Assembly (NCBI RefSeq): GCF_009708175.1
Contig: NZ_WMBB01000019.1
Coordinates: forward strand, 40,071 to 104,070
Direction: 5' to 3'
Length of the DNA: 64,000 nucleotides
Source: Nocardia aurantiaca
GTDB lineage: Bacteria; Actinomycetota; Actinomycetes; Mycobacteriales; Mycobacteriaceae
In this document: piece after piece, positions 60,843 through 64,000 of the stretch
Layout of the letters: every line of letters starts with the position of its first letter
Position numbering within the stretch: position 1 is the stretch's first letter
Program-made: the position numbers and the translations under genes
Notes under the pieces: model-generated
Seen by the model: only the letters and a program-made list of their open reading frames with translations
Database searches by the model: none
Told to the model about the DNA's origin: nothing

Positions 60843-61588
60843 CCGGTTCGTTCCGGCGGCCGAGGCGTCATGGTTCGATACCGATCGCGGCTGAGCTGTC
60901 GCGACCGTGGCGACCGATCGCCGCCGCCGCAACGGCCACCCTCGCTTCCGAATGCACTGGCCCAGAAGGACTTCCGTCCTGTGCTGAGCGCGGTGATCCA
61001 GACCCGGCTATCCGCTCCATCTTCTGGTCGGTGCCTCGTCCATCGGCAATGACGCATCGCTTCCGTCACGTCGAGGACACAGCTCGGCAAGCGCGGCATC
61101 CCAGAAGTATCGGTCCAACCAGCAAGGGCGACAGGCGATTCAGGAGTTGTGCTGCCGGCCCGCCGCGGTTCGGCAGCAGCGATGTTGCGCCGCGCCCGGT
61201 CAAGGCGTATGCCGCGCTGGCGGATTTTCGTTGTGGGCCTTGATCTCACTGCTGGGCATCGCCTCACTTGCCGTGATCGTGTTCTTCCGGCAGCGACCAG
61301 GTCTGGAGAATTCGACCTGGAAAACCGTTGTGGCACCGGCCCATCGATGTACGACCAATTCCGCGTACGGGTCGGCAGGTATGTCGTACGCATTGATAGC
61401 CGTCGTCGGTCTCTACGAGTGCAGTCTCGCCATTGGCCGGACCCCGAAATCGATGTCGGACACATTCGGTGAGATCGAGTACACACCGCAATGAGGGGAG
61501 CTGCCGCGCGGCTGCGGTCCATGGCGTCGACCCCCCGTGCCGGATCAGCCGCGACCCGCCGCCTGCTGCGGGAGGTACGTTCGTTCGC
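60843..61588. other. Region with a relic of an amino-acid permease
   Basis: About 745 bases. Around 61225-61345 one frame reads LWALISLLGIASLAVIVFFR followed by QRPGLENSTWKTVVAPA, like the C-terminal membrane end of an APC permease. No intact gene supported elsewhere in the region. Confidence 0.4.
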
Positions 61589-62245
61589 ATGGCCCGTACG
61601 ACACCGTCCAAGCCCGCAGAGGTAGACGCTGAGCCCGGTTCCCAGGAGCATGCAGGCTACCGGCGTTCGACAGGTTCGGCCCGTGGTGCGGCCAGGCGTG
61701 CGGAGCTGCTCGATCGTGTCACCGACGACGTCGCGGCCAACGGCCTGGTGGACTTTTCGCTTCGACGGGCTGCGCGGGCGGCCGGCACCACGCACAAGGT
61801 GCTGCTCTACTACTTCGATGGAGCCGACGATCTGCTCGCTGAGACGATTGTGCGATTGCGGGACAGGCGGATCAGCGCCGCGTTCGCCGCGGTCGACCCA
61901 CAGCCGCCGACACTGTCGGCGCGGGTGCGCGCACTGTGGCCGGTACTCGTCGACGCCGAGACCGGGTTGCGAGTGCTCGATCAGGCCATCGGGTTGGCGA
62001 TCTACGACCCGCAGCGGCACGCCGAACTCGGCCGGCAGGCGTCCAAACAATATTTGCCGCTGTTGCTTTCGCTCTGCCCCGTGCACTGGCCCGAGCAGCG
62101 AAAGCGAGAGGTGGCCGCGATGATTCTGGCGGCCCTGCGCGGTTTCCTGATCGACAGGCTGACCAGCGGTGAAGCCGACGGCGCCGACGCGGGGCTCGAG
62201 GCACTGGTCCGCGCTTTGGATCGGGAAGAGGCGGCTGTCGAATAG
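61589..62245 (+). CDS. TetR-family transcriptional regulator
   Basis: A 218-aa TetR protein: helix-turn-helix about 35-85 (DFSLRRAARAAGTTHKVLLYYFDGADDLLAE) and a helical ligand domain. The ATG at 61589 has GGGAGG 12 bases upstream. An 18-bp palindrome 49 bases after its stop, in front of a truncated hydrolase gene, is the likely operator. Confidence 0.88.
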   Translation: MARTTPSKPAEVDAEPGSQEHAGYRRSTGSARGAARRAELLDRVTDDVAANGLVDFSLRRAARAAGTTHKVLLYYFDGADDLLAETIVRLRDRRISAAFAAVDPQPPTLSARVRALWPVLVDAETGLRVLDQAIGLAIYDPQRHAELGRQASKQYLPLLLSLCPVHWPEQRKREVAAMILAALRGFLIDRLTSGEADGADAGLEALVRALDREEAAVE

Positions 62246-62294
62246 CCCTGTTCCACACGGTATTACAGCGCCGGTCTCCTACCTTCGACACGAT

Positions 62295-62312
62295 GTGAAC
62301 CACATGGTTCAC
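62295..62312. promoter_or_regulatory. 18-bp perfect palindrome, candidate TetR operator
   Basis: GTGAACCA-CA-TGGTTCAC, between the tetR stop and the truncated hydrolase start. Confidence 0.65.
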
Positions 62313-62355
62313 TTCTTTGTGGGGTGTTACCGATCCACCGAAAGGCCGTGCCCGA

Positions 62356-62634
62356 ATGTCCATCGAGCGGCAGAAACTGCGTATCATCAGCGGCGACGAC
62401 GAATGCGTGGCCTGGCACTATCCAGGAACTAACGGAGGCTGTGTGATCATGGCCGGCGCGATCGCGGTCACCAAGGAACCCGGCACCGACAGGTTCGCCA
62501 AGCGCTTCCATCGGGCCGGATTCAGCGTGCTCGCTTTCGACCGCCGGTTTGTCGGTCTGCCGAATCAGCGAGGATCCGGGGAGATGTTGCCGGACAACGT
62601 ATTCGGAATCGAAATCTCGCATGGCGGCCGCTAG
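62356..62634 (+). pseudogene. Truncated alpha/beta hydrolase
   Basis: A 92-codon ORF whose first 70 residues read as the N-terminus of an alpha/beta hydrolase (ECVAWHYPGTNGGCVIMAGA; FAKRFHRAGFSVLAFDRRFVG). It then breaks off before the nucleophile. No continuation is seen in other frames. It lies behind the 18-bp palindrome. Confidence 0.6.
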
Positions 62635-62681
62635 CGCCACTTCTCTCGTTACTGGCCCTCACGGGCCGTAGAGTAGAAGGG

Positions 62682-63761
62682 GTGGCCGTCCAGCTGACCA
62701 AGGGACAAATCGATCGGCTGATGGTGGACGACATCGTCGTCTCGGTCCGTCACAGCGAGCCCGTCGACCTGTCGGCGCTGCTGCTCACCGCGGCCGGGAG
62801 GGTGCGCGGGCTGCAGGATCTGGTCTTTTATGACCAGCCCTCAGGGCCGGGCGTGCGCTTGGTCCCCGTGCCGCTGGCGCTCGCGATCGGTGTGCGGGGG
62901 CTGCCCAGGGAGATCGAGCACGTGCGGGTGATCCTGGCGCCGGTCGATCCCCAGGCCCGATTCGGCGACGATCCGCCGCCGACGGTGCGGATCGCGGATA
63001 CTGCGGGAAACCTGTTGTGCGAGTATGTGATTGAGGATCTGGACGGCGAGTCGGCGGTGGTCGCCTTCGATCTGGACCGGGCCGGTGGGATATGGCAGAT
63101 ACGCACACTCGGGCAGGGGGATCCGGCCGGATTCGGGCAGTTGGTGATCGCGCACGGAGTGCCGTTGGGCGGCTCCGAGGACGGGGTGTACCAGGGGCTC
63201 GAGGAACGACAAACCGGTCGAGACGTGTCGCCGCAGGACTTCAACAAGGGCGAGCTGTCGTTGGTGATGATGGCGCTGGGCTGGGCTTCGATGCGGATGC
63301 ACGGCCCGCGCGGACTACAAAGTATACCGATCGACATGGACGCGTCAGCGCTGGTGTTCGCAGGCGAGAATCTCGTGGATCTCGTGTACTACCAACAGCT
63401 GTACTCCCGCTACGGGGGGATCCACCACTCGGGCGACAATCGCACCGGCAGCGGCAAGGGCGACGACGAGGTGATCTCGGTCGACTTGGCTCGTCTGCCG
63501 AAGCACGTCTCGGCCGTGGTGTTCGTTGTGACCTCGAATATCTCCTTCGAGCGAGTGCCTGGGGCCTTCTGGCGCATGGTCGACGGCCGCACGAATACCG
63601 AACTCGTCCGGGGCAATCTACGCGCGGCGGGCAGGCACACCGGCATGGTGGTGGCGAAGGTGTATCGCGACGGCAGTAGGTGGCGGATGGCCGTCATCGG
63701 TGCGCCCATCGATGCCCGCCATCCGGACGAGGCGGTGCCGGCGGCGGTCGGCTACCTGTAA
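62682..63761 (+). CDS. TerD-family protein with two TerD-like domains
   Basis: A 359-aa protein. The N-terminal half (about 1-175) and the C-terminal half (about 180-359) are both TerD-like: LPREIEHVRVILAP and LPKHVSAVVFVVTS are equivalent strands, and IDMDASALVFAG and HHSGDNRTGSGKGDDE are calcium-binding type segments of the second. TerD proteins are linked to tellurite and general stress response. Only the single gene is present, no ter operon. The GTG start at 62682 has GAAGGGG upstream. Confidence 0.85.
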   Translation: MAVQLTKGQIDRLMVDDIVVSVRHSEPVDLSALLLTAAGRVRGLQDLVFYDQPSGPGVRLVPVPLALAIGVRGLPREIEHVRVILAPVDPQARFGDDPPPTVRIADTAGNLLCEYVIEDLDGESAVVAFDLDRAGGIWQIRTLGQGDPAGFGQLVIAHGVPLGGSEDGVYQGLEERQTGRDVSPQDFNKGELSLVMMALGWASMRMHGPRGLQSIPIDMDASALVFAGENLVDLVYYQQLYSRYGGIHHSGDNRTGSGKGDDEVISVDLARLPKHVSAVVFVVTSNISFERVPGAFWRMVDGRTNTELVRGNLRAAGRHTGMVVAKVYRDGSRWRMAVIGAPIDARHPDEAVPAAVGYL

Positions 63762-64000
63762 TCCAGGACTGGCTGGCGGGTGCCGATCCGGCGGGTGGCG
63801 GGTGGTCGGCCGAATCACCACCGCCGATGCCGTTTTCGCCGCCGCGGCAGCCACCGGCACTTGGGCGTGGCCTTAACCTCGGCCAATCATGGCGGTTGAG
63901 CTGGTCGTCGCGTAGAAATGGCGAAAGGTGCTCTGAACTGCGATAATTCGATTTGCTGAAGATCGAAGTACGCAGTGTGAGGAGCACCTTTCTGGTGCGA
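63762..64000. other. Right end of the window
   Basis: No gene supported. A further short stretch in frame with the TerD gene reads Pro-rich sequence after the stop. The last 80 bases hold an inverted repeat. Confidence 0.5.
63923..63992. repeat. 11-bp inverted repeat at the window edge
   Basis: GAAAGGTGCTC (63923-63933) and GAGCACCTTTC (63982-63992) around 48 bases. The right arm contains an AGGAG-type site in front of a GTG at the window end, so it could be a leader of the next gene or the edge of an insertion sequence. Confidence 0.4.

Overview
This 64 kb window is an ordinary piece of a high-GC actinobacterial chromosome, most likely a mycolic-acid bacterium close to Nocardia. The main evidence is gene order. 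A tRNA-His, orn, a HerA-like ATPase gene and a CmrA-type mycolate reductase gene lie together at 16.3-19.9 kb, as in Mycobacterium (hisT, Rv2511, Rv2510c, Rv2509). A ferredoxin-reductase/DesA3 pair at 29.9-32.2 kb matches Rv3230c/Rv3229c. DUF4254, LppP/LprE-type, DUF4189 and Rv2864c-like penicillin-binding lipoprotein genes fit the same group. No prophage, CRISPR array or complete insertion sequence was seen.

Layout. 0-13.5 kb: a truncated lipoprotein gene, a penicillin-binding lipoprotein divergent from a class-A beta-lactamase-like protein, a LysR regulator, a thioesterase, a small P-loop kinase, a branched-chain/aromatic amino-acid dehydrogenase with an APC permease, and a fused indolepyruvate ferredoxin oxidoreductase behind an Lrp regulator. 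13.5-16.1 kb: a decaying island with two broken flavin monooxygenase (FMO) genes, an NTF2-like gene and a TetR regulator; three promoters carry the same GAATC-N4-GATTC operator. 16.3-20.5 kb: the conserved mycolata block. 20.6-23.8 kb: a tightly overlapping padR-fadH-VOC operon with a palindrome at its promoter. 24-26.2 kb: a cold-shock gene and a secreted TNT-type NADase in a region that looks lower in GC. 26.4-32.5 kb: an MFS efflux pump divergent from an MmyB-type regulator, then TetR, reductase, DesA3 and a small acidic protein. 34.1-38.3 kb: a four-gene conservon (cvnA-D). 39-41.6 kb: an ABC exporter. 41.9-43.1 kb: a lone ectB. 43.7-47.5 kb: ssuCBAD, for sulfonate uptake and desulfonation. 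47.9-51.7 kb: a secreted 5'-nucleotidase, a PhnZ-like HD protein and gene relics.

52.1-54.4 kb: the most interesting locus. A Nramp-family transporter whose usual metal-binding motifs are altered is preceded on the same strand by an M-box (ykoK, Mg2+-sensing) riboswitch and a 27-codon leader ORF with a near-perfect Shine-Dalgarno sequence in a hairpin loop. This points to a Mg2+ transporter of the Nramp-related type.

54.8-64 kb: small proteins, a secreted GH43 glycosidase, a bifunctional AdhE overlapping an SRPBCC gene, a TetR with an 18-bp palindrome upstream of a truncated hydrolase, and a double-domain TerD protein. The window ends in a short inverted repeat of unknown meaning.

All function calls come from reading the sequence and from recalled family knowledge; no database search was run.
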